64,000 nucleotides of DNA from Roseibium album. Its GTDB lineage: Bacteria > Pseudomonadota > Alphaproteobacteria > Rhizobiales > Stappiaceae. The DNA lies in NCBI GenBank assembly GCA_001404055.1, contig CXTY01000004.1, positions 1 to 64,000 on the forward strand. Direction: 5' to 3'. Below, in pieces: positions 50,137-58,900 of the stretch. Position numbers and translations under genes: made by a program. The notes under the pieces are model-generated. The model was not told the origin of the DNA, did no database searches, and saw nothing but the letters and a program-made list of their open reading frames with translations. Position 1 is the stretch's first letter. Every line of letters starts with the position of its first letter.

Positions 50137-51099
50137 ATGAGTGGAAAACCCGTTCTTTGGTTGCCCCGGCGCGTCTCCGACGCAACCGTCGCCCGGGCGC
50201 GCCAGGACTATGACGTCATGCTCAATGAAGCCGATACGCCTGGCACTGCCGACGAAATTGTGGCGATGAGCGCTAATGTCGATGCAATGATGCCATGTCA
50301 TTCCGAGCATTTCAGCGCAAGTGTGGTGGCCCGGCTTGACCCGCGGTTGAAAATCATTGCGAACCACTCAGTGGGCATGGACCATTGCGATATCCCTGCA
50401 TTGAAAGCGCGCGATATCGTTGTAACGAACACGCCAGATGTCTTGTCAGATGCAACTGCCGAACTGGCTATGCTGCTGATGCTTGGCGCTGCGAGACGCG
50501 CAGTCGAAGGCGACCGGCTGGTGCGGACTGGGGCATGGGACAGCTGGGGGCCATCCTTCATGGTTGGTAAACAGGTGACTGGCGCCCGCATCGGTATTGT
50601 TGGCATGGGCCGGGTCGGCAGGGCATTCGCCGCAAAGGCGCGCGGTTTTGACATGGAAATTCACTACTACAACCGGTCCCGCCTGGCTCCCGAACAAGAG
50701 CAAGGTGCAATCTATCATGACACCATTGAAAGCTTGTTGCCGGTGTCTGACTTCCTGTCACTACATTGCCCGGCTACGCCCGAAACCTTGGATTTGATGA
50801 ACTCTCAGCGGTTTGGACTTTTGCCGGACGGTGCAGTCCTGGTCAATTCCGCTCGCGGCGCATTGGTCGATGAAACCGCCCTTCTGGAAGCTGTCGAGTC
50901 CGGAAAACTGGCAGCAGCGGGTCTCGATTGTTTTAAAACCGAGCCAGGCGGAAATCCAGCATTCACAGAACATGAAGCCATTTTCATGCTGCCACATATC
51001 GGCAGCGCCACGACCAGAACACGCGACGCAATGGGGTTTCGCGCACTGGATAATTTGGACGCGTTCTTCGCTGGTCAGACACCGCGCGACGCATTTTAG
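50137..51099 (+). CDS. D-2-hydroxyacid dehydrogenase (glyoxylate/hydroxypyruvate reductase type)
   Basis: A 320-residue NAD(P)-dependent D-isomer 2-hydroxyacid dehydrogenase. The Rossmann motif GIVGMGRVGRAF starts at residue 153, and the catalytic residues are Arg240 (NSARG), Glu269 (KTEP) and His287 (PHIGSAT). The start ATG 50137 is chosen since AGGAGG lies at 50120-50125; the frame extends 19 codons upstream. The family reduces glyoxylate to glycolate and hydroxypyruvate to D-glycerate. With hyi and the next gene this suggests hydroxypyruvate/tartronate-semialdehyde metabolism. Confidence 0.9.
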   Translation: MSGKPVLWLPRRVSDATVARARQDYDVMLNEADTPGTADEIVAMSANVDAMMPCHSEHFSASVVARLDPRLKIIANHSVGMDHCDIPALKARDIVVTNTPDVLSDATAELAMLLMLGAARRAVEGDRLVRTGAWDSWGPSFMVGKQVTGARIGIVGMGRVGRAFAAKARGFDMEIHYYNRSRLAPEQEQGAIYHDTIESLLPVSDFLSLHCPATPETLDLMNSQRFGLLPDGAVLVNSARGALVDETALLEAVESGKLAAAGLDCFKTEPGGNPAFTEHEAIFMLPHIGSATTRTRDAMGFRALDNLDAFFAGQTPRDAF

Positions 51100-51114
51100 G
51101 AAAAGACAATTACG

Positions 51115-51987
51115 ATGGCAAAAGTTGCGTTTCTTGGCCTTGGGGTCATGGGCTATCCGATGGCCGGCTATCTGCAGAAAGCCGGGCACAATGTAACGGT
51201 CTACAACCGCACCACTTCCAAGGCTGAAAAATGGGCCGACGAATTCGGCGGCGACTTTGCGCCAACACCACGCGAAGCTGCTTCGGGAGCAGAATTTGTG
51301 TTTAGTTGTGTAGGTAATGATGACGATCTGCGTAGCGTCTGCCTGGGAGACCAGGGGGCATTCAAAGGAATGGCTGCGTCGTCTGTTTTTGTAGATCACA
51401 CCACAGTGTCCGCCAAAGTGACAGGTGAACTTTGTGGCGTGGCAAAGGCAAGCGGTATCGACTTTGTCGATGCGCCAGTTTCAGGAGGCCAGGCTGGTGC
51501 TGAGAACGGTCAGCTCGTCGTAATGTGCGGTGGCGATCAAGCGGCCTACGACCGGGCAGAACCGCTAATCAACGCTTTTGCGAAGAAATGCGTTCGCCTT
51601 GGTGAAAGCGGTGCCGGGCAATTGACAAAAATGGTCAACCAGATCTGCATAGCTGGACTTGTTCAGGGGCTTTCAGAAGGACTGCATTTTGCCGAGAAGG
51701 CAGGTCTTGACGGGCGGGCAGTGATCGATGTGATCGGCGGTGGTGCTGCAGGCAGCTGGCAAATGGTGAACCGCTACGAGACGATGCTTGACGATCAATT
51801 TGAGCATGGTTTTGCGGTTGACTGGATGCGTAAGGACCTTGGCATCTGTCTGTCAACAGCCAATGAGAATGGAGCAAGCCTGCCTGTAACCGCCCTCGTT
51901 GATCAGTTTTACAAGGATGTTCAGAAGCTTGGCGGTGGCCGTTGGGATACGTCATCCTTGATCAAGCGCCTGCGCAAGATGGACTGA
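51115..51987 (+). CDS. beta-hydroxyacid dehydrogenase (tartronate-semialdehyde-reductase-like)
   Basis: A 290-residue enzyme of the 3-hydroxyisobutyrate dehydrogenase family. VAFLGLGVMGYPMAGYL is the nucleotide-binding motif, DAPVSGGQAGAENGQL is the substrate-binding loop, and Lys172 in GQLTKMVNQ is the catalytic lysine. Members reduce tartronate semialdehyde to D-glycerate (GlxR), among other substrates. Last gene of the operon, 15 bp after the D-2-hydroxyacid dehydrogenase. The specific substrate is inferred from neighbours. Confidence 0.9.
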   Translation: MAKVAFLGLGVMGYPMAGYLQKAGHNVTVYNRTTSKAEKWADEFGGDFAPTPREAASGAEFVFSCVGNDDDLRSVCLGDQGAFKGMAASSVFVDHTTVSAKVTGELCGVAKASGIDFVDAPVSGGQAGAENGQLVVMCGGDQAAYDRAEPLINAFAKKCVRLGESGAGQLTKMVNQICIAGLVQGLSEGLHFAEKAGLDGRAVIDVIGGGAAGSWQMVNRYETMLDDQFEHGFAVDWMRKDLGICLSTANENGASLPVTALVDQFYKDVQKLGGGRWDTSSLIKRLRKMD

Positions 51988-52020
51988 ATTCCTAACAGGG
52001 TTTCCGCGGCATCTCTCGCA

Positions 52021-52899
52021 CTACCCGTAAATTGCCTTGTGATGCGCGACGGCAATTTGCTGCGCCACTTTTGCAGCTCGCGCAATCAACTCGTTGCGCG
52101 GCTCTCCAATGTAAGTCGCTGTGAACCGAAGCGGTGTTGGTTGCCAGCCGGGATCAAAGGTCGCGATCCTGTTTTCCTCAACAAGTCGGCGACCGAGCAC
52201 ATGGGGCAGAATGCCGACACCAATTCCTGACGCCACCATCTCAAAGCCCGTTGAAAGGGAATTCGTCGGGAAGATCTGGGCGGTGCTGCCATACCGGTCT
52301 CGCAGCGACTGTGTAAGTTCGCGGTGCGGACGTGAGTTCCGGTTATAGGTGATCACCGGCGTGGTTCTGAGATCAATGTCCTTGAGGTCAATAGGCCGGT
52401 ACCAGGCGAGGTCAAAAGCAGGAAGATCAAGATTGTCGGCGCTGTATTCTGAAATAGGACCCATCAGGATGGTCAGGTCCAGAGAACGGTCCATCAGCAT
52501 CTCACGCAGGTTCTGAGAAATATCGACAGAGACCTCGATATTGAGACGCGGAAAAGTCCGGTGAAGTTCGCTTAGAAAATCCGGTAACCAGGTCTGGGCA
52601 ACCGTCTCGGCCACGCCGAGTCGCAAGAGAGAACTGATGCTATCCACTGCCATCACATCGGCCTTGATGCGTTCCATGATTTCCATGATCTGCTCGGCAT
52701 GTTGACGCAACAACACCCCGTTCCGGGTAAGAACAACCCCGGTTGACACGCGGCTGAAGAGCTCGGTTCCAAGATAAGACTCCAGACCGGAAATCCTCGT
52801 TGAAACAGCAGGTTGCGAGATATTCATCTGTTCTGCTGCCTTTCTGACACCACCCATTCGCGCGACCGTCAAGAAGGTTCTCAATTGTTCAAAAGTCAT
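52021..52899 (-). CDS. LysR-family transcriptional regulator
   Basis: A 292-residue LysR regulator: winged helix-turn-helix at about 1-60 (TFEQLRTFLTVARMGGVRKAAEQMNISQPAVSTRI) and a substrate-binding effector domain at about 90-290. It points away from the DUF1445-TRAP operon, and an inverted repeat lies in the 116-bp gap, so it likely controls that operon. Effector unknown. Confidence 0.93.
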   Translation of the reverse strand: MTFEQLRTFLTVARMGGVRKAAEQMNISQPAVSTRISGLESYLGTELFSRVSTGVVLTRNGVLLRQHAEQIMEIMERIKADVMAVDSISSLLRLGVAETVAQTWLPDFLSELHRTFPRLNIEVSVDISQNLREMLMDRSLDLTILMGPISEYSADNLDLPAFDLAWYRPIDLKDIDLRTTPVITYNRNSRPHRELTQSLRDRYGSTAQIFPTNSLSTGFEMVASGIGVGILPHVLGRRLVEENRIATFDPGWQPTPLRFTATYIGEPRNELIARAAKVAQQIAVAHHKAIYG

Positions 52900-52915
52900 G
52901 CCACCTCGCTTGGAT

Positions 52916-52942
52916 AAAGTGATCCATTATTATTATCACTTT
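52916..52942. promoter_or_regulatory. inverted repeat AAAGTGAT-N11-ATCACTTT
   Basis: Two perfect 8-bp half-sites around an AT-rich 11-bp spacer in the gap between LysR and the DUF1445 gene. This fits a LysR activator-binding site for the divergent pair. Confidence 0.65.
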
Positions 52943-53015
52943 GGACAAAAAATCACGATTTGACTTAATACTACTTCCACCGCAGCATTTTGCCACTGAC
53001 TTTTTCGAGGTGGAC

Positions 53016-53843
53016 ATGACGAACGTACTTGCAGAGTTTTCGGAAATTTTTGACCAGGGTACGACGGCCCAGCGCCTGATGATCAGGCAAGGCCTCTATG
53101 CAGGTCATACTGCTGGCCTGGCCAAGGGGAAACTACAGTGCAATCTGGCCATTCTACCTGGTGAATTTGCAGAAGATTTTCACACGTTCTGCCGCCTTAA
53201 CCCGAAACCCTGCCCACTGGCTGGCGTCTCGCAAAAGGGGCGGTTTGCCATTCCAAGACTGGGAGACGATGTAGATATTCGAACAGATGCTGCTCGCTAC
53301 AACATCTATCGTTTCGGAAAGCTGGAAAAGCAGGTTAGCGATTTGCGTGAGCTGTGGCGCGAGGATCTTGTTGCGTTTGCAATCGGGTGTTCGTTCACCT
53401 TTGAAGACGCACTCCGCTGCGCCGGAGTTGAAATGCGCCACGTTGCCAGCAACGTCACAGTCCCGATGTTCAGAACATCAATCGCAACACAGGCTAGCGG
53501 TCCTTTTGGTGGTGGCATGGTGGTGTCGATGCGACCGATACCTGAGCAAAGGCTTGAGGAAGTTCTTGCCATTTGCAGAACGTACCCGCTCGCCCACGGT
53601 GCGCCTATCCATGTTGGTGCTCCTGATGAGATTGGCATCTCCGATCTCAATGCACCAGACTGGGGGCAACCAGTTGCGTTCAAGGATGGCGAGGTTCCGG
53701 TTTTCTGGGCCTGTGGCGTGACACCCCAGGCAGCGATCATGACGGCAAAACTGCCTCTGTCGATCACCCATGCCCCTGGTGCAATGCTCATTGCAGATGT
53801 CGATGAGCTCACCACCCCGCTCTACCCCTATAACGATAACTAA
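53016..53843 (+). CDS. DUF1445 protein (D-glutamate cyclase/hydro-lyase-like)
   Basis: A 275-residue protein with the DUF1445 pattern: FCRLNPKPCPLAGVS, a DIRTDAARYNIYRFG block, and CSFTFEDAL, RTSIATQASGPFGGGMVVSMRP and HVGAPDEIGI. Members of this family include an enzyme turning D-glutamate into 5-oxo-D-proline, and many are annotated as putative hydro-lyases. The frame starts at 52941, but ATG 53016 with GAGGTGG ahead is chosen. It heads a TRAP operon, so the product likely processes the imported compound. The reaction is not known for this member. Confidence 0.83.
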   Translation: MTNVLAEFSEIFDQGTTAQRLMIRQGLYAGHTAGLAKGKLQCNLAILPGEFAEDFHTFCRLNPKPCPLAGVSQKGRFAIPRLGDDVDIRTDAARYNIYRFGKLEKQVSDLRELWREDLVAFAIGCSFTFEDALRCAGVEMRHVASNVTVPMFRTSIATQASGPFGGGMVVSMRPIPEQRLEEVLAICRTYPLAHGAPIHVGAPDEIGISDLNAPDWGQPVAFKDGEVPVFWACGVTPQAAIMTAKLPLSITHAPGAMLIADVDELTTPLYPYNDN

Positions 53844-53879
53844 CTGATAAAACGAGAAAATCAGAGGATGGAACTAGAC

Positions 53880-54926
53880 ATGAAGAAACTGATGGCATTA
53901 TCCGCAATCTCGCTGATTGCACTCGCTGCCGGTTCTTCGGCACAAGCTGAAGAAATTGCTGTTGTGGGAAGCTGGAGCGGGTTGCCGCTGCACAAGCAAT
54001 ATGAGGCACCTTTCTGGAACGAAACCCTACCGGAAATTTCCGGTGGCGAAATGTCTGCCACCCTGACAACACACGACCAGATGGGCATTTCCGGAGGTGA
54101 CGTCTTCCGGCTGCTGTCGCAGGGTGTCTTTGATGTGGGCATGACCGTCGCCGATTACGCAGTCTCCGACAGTGTCGCTCTTGAAGCACTGGACGTGCCG
54201 CTGATCGCCACAGACGCCGCCACCGCTCAAAAGGCAGTGGAAGCAGCAAGGCCGATGGTCGACGAAATCTACAAGGACGTTTTCAACGCCAAGGTTCTGG
54301 GCATTGCGCCCTATCCGCCGCAGGTCGTGTTCTGCAACGCAGAGATCTCTTCACTCGACGACCTGAAAGGCAAGAAAATACGCGCCTCCGGCCGCATGAC
54401 CGCCAAGTTTCTTGAGGCCCTTGGTGCAGAAGGCGTGAATGTCGGCTTCGGTGAAGTACCCGGCGCCTTGCAACGCGGCGTGGTTGACTGCGCGATCACT
54501 GGCGCCGGGTCTGGCTACAATGCCGGCTGGTGGGAAGTGTCGACACACCTGATGCCAATCCCACTTGGTGGTTGGGATCCGGTTGTCACTGCGATCAATC
54601 TGGACAAATGGAACTCCCTCTCCGATGCTCACCAGGCTGCGCTCGAAAAAGGCGTGAAGGAAAACCTCGAAGCACCTGCCTGGAAGTCCGCGCAGAACGC
54701 ACTTGAAAACGACATTGCCTGTCTGACAGGTAATGGCGAGTGCCCGTATGGAGATGCCCGCGGCCTGATTCTGGTCGAAGCAAGTGATGCCGATCAAGCC
54801 AGGGCCAAAGATGTACTTGTCTCGGAAGTCCTGCCGGACTGGGCCGAACGCGCTGGCGGTGACTGGGCGAAACGCTGGAGCGACAGCGTTGGTCAGGTAA
54901 CCGGTGTCAATCTGGTAACAAACTAA
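53880..54926 (+). CDS. TRAP transporter solute-binding protein (DctP family)
   Basis: A 348-residue periplasmic protein with a Sec signal (MKKLMALSAISLIALAAGSSAQA, cut after AQA). The DctP fold is seen in DLKGKKIRASGRM, where the Arg is the ligand-binding arginine of this family, and GVVDCAITGAGSG. An earlier ATG at 53868 is in frame; 53880 is chosen for the signal. It differs from the TakP-like protein at 45428. The ligand is unknown but should be an acid. Confidence 0.87.
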   Translation: MKKLMALSAISLIALAAGSSAQAEEIAVVGSWSGLPLHKQYEAPFWNETLPEISGGEMSATLTTHDQMGISGGDVFRLLSQGVFDVGMTVADYAVSDSVALEALDVPLIATDAATAQKAVEAARPMVDEIYKDVFNAKVLGIAPYPPQVVFCNAEISSLDDLKGKKIRASGRMTAKFLEALGAEGVNVGFGEVPGALQRGVVDCAITGAGSGYNAGWWEVSTHLMPIPLGGWDPVVTAINLDKWNSLSDAHQAALEKGVKENLEAPAWKSAQNALENDIACLTGNGECPYGDARGLILVEASDADQARAKDVLVSEVLPDWAERAGGDWAKRWSDSVGQVTGVNLVTN

Positions 54927-54929
54927 GGC

Positions 54930-55472
54930 ATGAATCTCATGACTTCCCTGGTTTCACTCATTCGACGGATCAATGACCGTCTCGCAATTGCTGTCGGCCT
55001 GATACTGCTTGGATGTGTGGCATTCACACTCATCGAGATTGCCGCCCGAAGGTTGGGCGGTTCTCTCGGGGGAGTCGATGAGATTTCCGGCTATGTGATG
55101 GCTGTTACCACCAGTTGGGGCATCAGCTACGCCCTGACAGAGCAGGCCCATGTTCGCATCGACCTGCTTCGTCAGCGCCTTGTCCCCTTCGGACGGGCCG
55201 TCTTCGACATCATTTCCCTGGTCTGTCTGGCCGGAACAGCCATTGTGGTTGCCTGGCGCGGCTGGAGCGTTCTGGAAAAAACGCTTTCAACCGGTGCCAG
55301 AGCCAACACACCCCTGGAAACGCCTCTTTGGATCCCGCAATCGCTCTGGTGGGCTGGCTGGGTCTGGTTCGCTGTCTCAGCAAGCATTCTTCTTGGTTCT
55401 GTCCTGATGAAATTCCTCTCCTCCGACTACAAATCCATTGACCAAATTGCCGGTGCGAGGGGGGAGATATGA
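54930..55472 (+). CDS. TRAP transporter small permease (DctQ-type)
   Basis: A 180-residue membrane protein with four hydrophobic segments: RLAIAVGLILLGCVAFTLIEIAARRLGGSL, the HVRIDLLRQRL loop, and two more. It starts 3 bp after the DctP gene and overlaps the DctM gene by 4 bp, so the three-gene importer is one translational unit. Confidence 0.9.
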   Translation: MNLMTSLVSLIRRINDRLAIAVGLILLGCVAFTLIEIAARRLGGSLGGVDEISGYVMAVTTSWGISYALTEQAHVRIDLLRQRLVPFGRAVFDIISLVCLAGTAIVVAWRGWSVLEKTLSTGARANTPLETPLWIPQSLWWAGWVWFAVSASILLGSVLMKFLSSDYKSIDQIAGARGEI

Positions 55473-56749
55473 TCGCCTTTACCTCTGTCGGTCTTCTCGG
55501 ACTTCTGACACTCTCCATACCCGTTGGCATTGTTCTATTTCTGTTGGCCTTCGGCATTGACACGTTCTTTAGCCCGTTTCCCCTGATGCGCGGTCTTGGG
55601 CAAGTGGTCTGGTCGTCCTCCAACAGCGCCACCCTGATTGCCATCCCCCTGTTTGTGTTGCTGGGGGAAATCCTCGTGCGCAGCGGCGTGGCAAAGCGTA
55701 CCTATGCTGCCCTTGAAAAATGGGTGGCCTGGATGCCCGGTGGGTTGATCCACGCAAATGTCGCGACATCGACAATGTTCTCGGCGACGTCCGGATCATC
55801 GGTAGCAACAGCTGCAACCGTGGCCACTGTTGCGATGCCGCAGGCAACGGCGCTGGGCTACAATCCGAAACTCTTTTCCGGTGCCATTGCTGCCGGGGGT
55901 ACACTTGGCATCATGATCCCACCGTCGATCAACCTGATCGTCTACGGTTTTCTGACTGAAAGCTCGATCCCGCAGCTTTTCCTGGCCGGTCTGGTTCCCG
56001 GACTTGGCCTTGCTGCCCTCTTCATGGCGATCACGGTGGTCCTGTGTGTCCTCAAGCCCTCGCTTGGAGGCCCCAAACGGTCAAGCACTCTTCGCGAAAA
56101 GCTGGAGGGATTGACGGATCTGCTGCCAATCTTCGGCCTGTTTGGAGCAATCGTGGGCTCCATCTACGCGGGCTGGGCAACTCCGACCGAAGCAGCAACG
56201 GTTGGAGTTGCCATCGCTCTCATGATCGCCGCTCACCAAAAGGCTCTTGACTGGGATATGCTCTCCAAGGCTTTGCGCGGTGCGGTCAAGACATCGGCCA
56301 TGATCATGCTGGTCGTCATCGGCGCATATGTCCTGAATTTTGCCTTGACGGCGGCAGGTGTCAGCCGCGCCTTGCAAAATGTTCTGAACGGACTTGGCCT
56401 TGGCCCGCTTGAAACCCTGCTCGTGATCATCCTGATCTACATCGTTCTGGGCTTTTTCATCGAGACGCTGTCACTGATGGTTGCGACTATCCCGATCGTC
56501 GTGCCGATCATTGTCCAGCTTGGTTATGACAAGATCTGGTTCGGCATTCTGATGATCATCCTGGTCGAAATGGCCCTGATCACACCACCCGTCGGGCTCA
56601 ATCTTTATGTGGTTCAAGCAGCGCGCAAATCAGGCAGTTTCAGTGACGTTATGCTCGGCTGCATTCCCTATGCGCTGGCCATGCTGGCCATGGTTGGTCT
56701 GTTGATCCTGATGCCGCAGCTGGCGCTCTTCCTTCCTTCAACCCTCTAG
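55469..56749 (+). CDS. TRAP transporter large permease (DctM-type)
   Basis: A 426-residue permease with about 12 membrane segments. GGTLGIMIPPSINLIVYGFLTE and LITPPVGLNLYVVQAA are diagnostic DctM segments. It pairs with the DctP/DctQ just upstream. The import direction and ion coupling are by family. Twelve bp separate it from the DUF2848 gene. Confidence 0.94.
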   Translation: MIAFTSVGLLGLLTLSIPVGIVLFLLAFGIDTFFSPFPLMRGLGQVVWSSSNSATLIAIPLFVLLGEILVRSGVAKRTYAALEKWVAWMPGGLIHANVATSTMFSATSGSSVATAATVATVAMPQATALGYNPKLFSGAIAAGGTLGIMIPPSINLIVYGFLTESSIPQLFLAGLVPGLGLAALFMAITVVLCVLKPSLGGPKRSSTLREKLEGLTDLLPIFGLFGAIVGSIYAGWATPTEAATVGVAIALMIAAHQKALDWDMLSKALRGAVKTSAMIMLVVIGAYVLNFALTAAGVSRALQNVLNGLGLGPLETLLVIILIYIVLGFFIETLSLMVATIPIVVPIIVQLGYDKIWFGILMIILVEMALITPPVGLNLYVVQAARKSGSFSDVMLGCIPYALAMLAMVGLLILMPQLALFLPSTL

Positions 56750-56760
56750 CGAGAAAACGC

Positions 56761-57414
56761 ATGCAATTCCAAACGGCAAACGGAGTGCTGACCAGCACTC
56801 CGAACCGGCTCATTGTGGCTGGCTGGACCGGACGCAACCGGGCCGCGGTGGATCATCACATCAAAGAGCTGACTGCCATCGGCGTCCCCGCTCCGTCTTC
56901 TGTTCCACTATTTTATCAATGCTCACCGTCTCTTTTGACACAAGAGACTTCCATTCAAGTGCTTGGAGCTGAAACATCGGGAGAAGCCGAGCCTTTTCTT
57001 ATGCATGTCAATGGCAAGGCTTGGCTTGGCCTTGCATCCGATCATACGGACAGGGCGCTCGAAACCCATTCTGTGGCAGCTTCCAAACAGGTGAGCGCAA
57101 AACCTGTTGCCGACAAGCTTTGGGAATTTGAATCGGTCACAGATCATCTGGATGACATCAAACTCCAATCCTGGATCAAGGAAGGTAGCGATTGGGTCCT
57201 CTATCAGGACGGGGCGCTAGACTCCATTTTGCCGCTTCAGGCCTTGACGACCGCGGCCGGTCTTGAGGAAGGCACTGCAATGCTCTGCGGTACTTTGCCC
57301 GCAATCGGCGGCGTGAGACCCGCCGGAGAGTTCAGGATGACACTTACAGACCCGGTTCTCGGACAATCGATTACTTGGAGCTACAAGGCCTCTGCCCTTG
57401 AGATCATTTCGTGA
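56761..57414 (+). CDS. DUF2848 protein, fumarylacetoacetase-like
   Basis: A 217-residue protein of the DUF2848 type. LIVAGWTGRNRAAVDHHIKELTAIGVPAPSSVP opens it; GLASDHTDRALET holds acidic and His residues placed as the metal site of the fumarylacetoacetase fold. Proteins of this type are usually next to amidases and TRAP transporters in catabolic operons. A hydrolase or decarboxylase role is likely by fold only. The following amidase gene is 40 bp downstream. Confidence 0.82.
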   Translation: MQFQTANGVLTSTPNRLIVAGWTGRNRAAVDHHIKELTAIGVPAPSSVPLFYQCSPSLLTQETSIQVLGAETSGEAEPFLMHVNGKAWLGLASDHTDRALETHSVAASKQVSAKPVADKLWEFESVTDHLDDIKLQSWIKEGSDWVLYQDGALDSILPLQALTTAAGLEEGTAMLCGTLPAIGGVRPAGEFRMTLTDPVLGQSITWSYKASALEIIS

Positions 57415-57454
57415 TATCCATTTGAAGACTCACTGGAACGAGGATCCTGACATC

Positions 57455-58735
57455 ATGAGTGCACCATTTCCCTGGGCGAGCGAAAATGCCGAGAGCAGAC
57501 TTGAAGCCGCTCTCAGCAGGGCAACCGGGGATACCGCTGCCGCGAGCGTGTTCATCAAACTTCTTGAAGACCGCGCACGAAAGCAGGCGAAGGCAGCGAG
57601 CAGCATCAAAAGGCCTTTGGACGGTGCGCTCATCAGCATCAAGGCACTTTTTGATGTTGCCGGAGAAACGACGACATCAGCAACAACGGTTCTTGCAAAC
57701 CATCCGCCGGCACGCGCTGACGCCGTGGCAATCGCAAGGCTGGATGCCGCCGGTGGGATCTTCGTGGGCATCACCAACATGTCTGAATTCGCTTATTCGG
57801 GACTAGGTCTCAATCCGCACTACGGAACCCCGCAAAACCCGACATATCCCGGATGTGCTCCCGGCGGCTCGACCAGTGGCGGCGCGGTCTCGGTAGCTCT
57901 GGGGATCTGCGATATAGCGATTGGTAGCGACACTGGCGGTTCCTTGCGGATTCCCGCAACATATACCGGCATCACTGGTTTCAAACCGACCCAGGAATCA
58001 GTCACAATGACAGGTGGCAAACCACTGTCAGATAGTCTGGACAGTTTTGGTCCGATGGCAAAAAGCGTCGCAGAGTGTGAGCTTGCCTGGCAGGTGATGG
58101 CCGGACGAAACGTCTCTCCAATCACACCGGCTGCAACGCATTTGATCATTCCAACAAATTTCGGTTTTACCGAAATTGATCCTGAAGTCGCCAAGAGCTT
58201 TGAAGCGCTCACCCGGCTCCTGCACGACTCTGGCCTTAAGGTGATTGAAAAAGAGCTTGCTTGCATGAAGCTCTATGACGAAGTGCCGCCCTGGCACATG
58301 ACTTCCGTTGAATCGCGAGCGCATTACGAAGATCATTTTCAGGCCTCTCCCGAGCAATTCGATCCACGCGTTCACGCGCGTATGGGACGGGCTGAAGAAA
58401 TATCTGCCGTCAAATACCGGCAAACGCTCAACCGCCGTATGGACTTCATCGCCGCTTTCAATGAAGAGCTAGGCCCTGCTTCGCTCCTATTGCCGACAAC
58501 TCCGAAACTGCCGCCGAAAATCGAGGACCTGGAAGACGACGATACCTTTAACCGCATGAACTTGCTGGCATTGCGCAACCCGTCCCTCGGCAACGTCGCC
58601 GATGCCTGCAGCATCGCACTGCCTTACCAGCACGACGGCAATACCGTGAGCGCCATGCTGATCGCCAGAGGTGGTCGCGACAAGGCTCTTCTGGCTTGTG
58701 CGAAGGTGGTTGAAGAAGCGATCCGGAAATTCTGA
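57455..58735 (+). CDS. amidase-signature-family hydrolase
   Basis: A 426-residue amidase-signature enzyme with an intact triad: Lys63 (ISIKALF), the Ser-rich PGGSTSGG block (137-143) and Ser163 (DTGGSLRI). The frame begins at 57398 inside the DUF2848 gene, but ATG 57455 with GAGGATCC ahead is chosen. It ends the operon. It differs from the amidase at 48578 in spacing and sequence, so the two systems are parallel rather than a recent duplication. Confidence 0.88.
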   Translation: MSAPFPWASENAESRLEAALSRATGDTAAASVFIKLLEDRARKQAKAASSIKRPLDGALISIKALFDVAGETTTSATTVLANHPPARADAVAIARLDAAGGIFVGITNMSEFAYSGLGLNPHYGTPQNPTYPGCAPGGSTSGGAVSVALGICDIAIGSDTGGSLRIPATYTGITGFKPTQESVTMTGGKPLSDSLDSFGPMAKSVAECELAWQVMAGRNVSPITPAATHLIIPTNFGFTEIDPEVAKSFEALTRLLHDSGLKVIEKELACMKLYDEVPPWHMTSVESRAHYEDHFQASPEQFDPRVHARMGRAEEISAVKYRQTLNRRMDFIAAFNEELGPASLLLPTTPKLPPKIEDLEDDDTFNRMNLLALRNPSLGNVADACSIALPYQHDGNTVSAMLIARGGRDKALLACAKVVEEAIRKF

Positions 58736-58900
58736 TCGAGCCTGAAATACCCATCGTTGGCAAATATTTCTGATATCACCGGCAGCGTTCGGTAATTCGG
58801 AACGACGACACGGGACGAACTCTGCCTGCTTCAAAATCACTGGTGCTTTGCCGCCTACCTTTAGTTATAAATTACAGGTGTGAATTTGGATGCTTAGAAA

